Positions 62,419 through 64,000 of a DNA stretch of 64,000 bases are shown here, in pieces. A model generated the notes under the pieces. The model had not been told where the DNA came from and made no database searches. It saw only the letters and a program-made list of their open reading frames with translations. The translations under genes and the position numbers were made by a program. Source of the stretch: Microbacterium murale (GTDB lineage: Bacteria > Actinomycetota > Actinomycetes > Actinomycetales > Microbacteriaceae); contig NZ_BMCM01000001.1 in NCBI RefSeq assembly GCF_014635185.1, forward strand, positions 1,178,001 through 1,242,000. The letters are read 5' to 3'. Each line of letters opens with the position of its first letter. Position 1 is the first letter of the stretch.

Positions 62419-63576
62419 TCAGCGCAGCTCGCGGAAGAACTCCCGCACGTCCGCCAGCAGCATCTCGGGCTCTTCCAAGGCGGCGAAGTGCCCACCACGA
62501 CCCTCGACATCCGTCCAGCGGACGATGTTGTTCGCCTTCTCCTCGGCGAAGCGCAGGCCGACGTCGTGCGCGAACACGATCACCGCGGTAGGCACTCCGG
62601 AGTTGGAAGGTTCCTCGCCCCAGCCGGCATCCTGCGTATACCCGACGTACGCCGCCGATCCGCCGGTCGCGGTGAACCAGTACAACGAGGCGTTGTCGAA
62701 CAGGAACTGCTCGCCGATGAGGTCGGCGACCGGCACATCTGCGGGGTGCGTCCACTCCTGGAACTTGTCGTGGATCCACGCGAACTGGGCGACAGGACTG
62801 TCCGCCGTCATCGCGCCGATGAGCGCCGGCCGCGTCGACTGGATGGCGATGTAACCGAACTCCTTCTGCATGAACTCGCCGACCCGGCGCATGCGATCCA
62901 GCTCGATCGGGGTCAGCGTCGCCGCGGTCGCTTCGTCGACTTCCCCGACGAATGAGCCGACGGATCCGTTCGCGTGCACGCCGATCACTCGGTCGGGCGC
63001 GAGGCGCCCCATCTCCGGAGCGACTCCCGCGCCCACATCCCCGCCCTGCGCCGCGAAGCGGTCGTAGCCGAGCCGGGTCATCAGCTTGAGCATCACCACG
63101 GCGATGTCACCGGGCTTCCAGTCGCTGCCGACCAACGGCATCGAGAATCCGAAACCCGGATGCGACGGGATCACGACATCGAATGCGTCGGATGCTTCTC
63201 CGCCGTGCGCGACCGGATCAGTCAGGGGGCCGATCAGCTGCTCGAACTCGAGGAACGATCCGGGCCAGCCGTGCATCAGCAGCAGCGGCGTCGCGTCAGG
63301 ATGCGGTGACCGCACATGCACGGCATGGATGTTCTGCCCGTCGATGTTCGTGATGATCTGCGGCAGGGCATTGAGCCGCTCTTCGGTCGCGCGCCAGTCG
63401 TGGTCAGCCCAGCGGGCGATGAGGGTCTGCAATTCGGAAGACGGGATGCCGGTGCTGCGGTCGTCGACCGGAAGCGGCGGTGCGAACCGTGCGTTCACGA
63501 GTCGCGAGCGGAGGTCTGCGACGGCGGAGTCGGAGATCTCGATACGGAAGGGCTGGACGGTCTCGTTCGTGTTCAT
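62419..63576 (-). CDS. Epoxide hydrolase family protein
   Basis: A 385-residue alpha/beta hydrolase. The N-terminal EHN region (FRIEISDSAVADLRSRLVNA, with DWRATEERLNALPQI) is specific to the epoxide hydrolase group. LLLMHGWPGSFLEFEQLI has the HGWP motif, and AQGGDVGAGVAPEMG holds the nucleophile aspartate in GGDVGA. GHFAALEEPEMLL carries the C-terminal histidine. ATG 63576 is preceded by GAGGATGAAG. It is divergent from a WYL regulator. Confidence 0.92.
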   Translation of the reverse strand: MNTNETVQPFRIEISDSAVADLRSRLVNARFAPPLPVDDRSTGIPSSELQTLIARWADHDWRATEERLNALPQIITNIDGQNIHAVHVRSPHPDATPLLLMHGWPGSFLEFEQLIGPLTDPVAHGGEASDAFDVVIPSHPGFGFSMPLVGSDWKPGDIAVVMLKLMTRLGYDRFAAQGGDVGAGVAPEMGRLAPDRVIGVHANGSVGSFVGEVDEATAATLTPIELDRMRRVGEFMQKEFGYIAIQSTRPALIGAMTADSPVAQFAWIHDKFQEWTHPADVPVADLIGEQFLFDNASLYWFTATGGSAAYVGYTQDAGWGEEPSNSGVPTAVIVFAHDVGLRFAEEKANNIVRWTDVEGRGGHFAALEEPEMLLADVREFFRELR

Positions 63577-63637
63577 GACTTCATCCTCTCGATCTAAAAG
63601 GCCATAATGTGTCCTGATAGAGAATGAGGATGAAGCC

Positions 63638-64000
63638 ATGACTCGCACCACCGGCCGCACGCTCGCCCTCCTCTCGCTGCTTCAGGTACGCCGCGAGTGG
63701 AGCGGCTCCGAACTGCGCGATCGTCTCGAGGTGAGTGACCGCACGCTGCGCCGCGACATCGATGATCTGCGCGAGCTCGGCTATGGCATCGAGGCGACCC
63801 GCGGGCGGCACGGCGGCTACCGACTAGGAGCGGGGGCCGAGGTGCCGCCGCTCGCACTCGCACCGGATGAGTCCGTCGCGATCGCCGTCGGACTGCGGGC
63901 GGCGACCGGCAGCGTGGTCACCGGAATGGAGGATGCCGCGGCACGGGCACTCGCGAAGCTCGAGCAGTCGCTGTCGCCGGCGACCAGACAGCAGATCGCC
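63638..64000 (+). CDS. WYL-type HTH regulator, cut by the window edge
   Basis: 121 residues are visible. TLALLSLLQVRREWSGSELR then VSDRTLRRDIDDLRELGYGI is the HTH of DeoR/WYL regulators, followed by the linker to a sensor domain. It is divergent from the epoxide hydrolase gene over 61 bases and likely regulates it. GAGGATGAAG precedes both ATGs. Confidence 0.9.
   Translation, partial: MTRTTGRTLALLSLLQVRREWSGSELRDRLEVSDRTLRRDIDDLRELGYGIEATRGRHGGYRLGAGAEVPPLALAPDESVAIAVGLRAATGSVVTGMEDAAARALAKLEQSLSPATRQQIA

Noticed and set aside
63580-63637. Inverted repeat GAGGATGAAG between the epoxide hydrolase and WYL genes as an operator
   Set aside because: Both arms are the ribosome binding regions directly before each ATG, which explains the symmetry; the actual operator was not identified.
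1-64000. tRNA or rRNA genes and CRISPR arrays
   Set aside because: No cloverleaf, rRNA-like conserved block or regular direct-repeat array was noticed by eye; a dedicated scan could still find a tRNA.

Overview
The window comes from a high-GC Gram-positive actinobacterium, most likely Microbacteriaceae and Microbacterium-like. The evidence is the gene families, the GTG/TTG starts, the leaderless promoters and a full mycofactocin locus; the genus is an inference. No rRNA, tRNA or CRISPR array was seen.

Layout. (1) 1-3.4 kb: probable defence patch on the minus strand, with an unknown gene running off the left edge, a sigma-factor-like protein overlapping it, and an AvcD-type anti-phage dCTP deaminase. 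(2) 3.8-7.7 kb: LysE-type exporter, a DedA / histidine kinase / LuxR response regulator operon, and a small membrane protein. (3) 7.9-19.6 kb: mycofactocin locus. mftABCDEF (including the 36-residue precursor mftA) is divergent from mftR-mftG and a kinase-like gene; an acyl-CoA ligase, an NTF2-like protein and an alpha/beta hydrolase follow. (4) 19.7-25.6 kb: sugar-type ABC importer operon with two paralogous lipoprotein binding proteins and a mycofactocin-type SDR. (5) 26.2-35.5 kb: aldehyde dehydrogenase, ROK repressor and a divergent catabolic operon (PEP-hydrolase-like TIM barrel, SDR, Tm-1-like protein, Gfo/Idh/MocA, MHS transporter), then a CMD-family gene. Related operator-like sequences lie before three transcription units here and suggest one ROK regulon.

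(6) 35.8-43.46 kb: Tn7-like transposon module. tnsA-tnsB-tnsC-tniQ overlap on the minus strand with tnsA next to a putative right end carrying evenly spaced TGACAC repeats. The TniQ-like protein carries six zinc-ribbon modules in its C-terminal half, which is the most unusual thing in the window. An XRE regulator and a divergent unknown gene sit just inside. In Tn7 the cargo lies between the targeting gene and the far end, so some or all of the catabolic, mycofactocin and defence genes to the left may be cargo. No left end was found.

(7) 43.5-64 kb: looks like chromosomal backbone, with stronger GC-rich codon bias. It holds an ArsR/AHSA1 pair, a shikimate/quinate-type locus (3-dehydroshikimate dehydratase, TRAP transporter, shikimate dehydrogenase, phosphotriesterase-like, TetR), RNase HI, a TetR/FAD-monooxygenase pair, PhnB-like protein, MscS channel, an M4 protease with its emfourin-type inhibitor, a zinc-finger SDR, an HxlR/NADH-oxidoreductase pair, an epoxide hydrolase and a WYL regulator cut by the right edge. 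A three-copy intergenic hairpin family occurs at 58, 61.2 and 62.3 kb.
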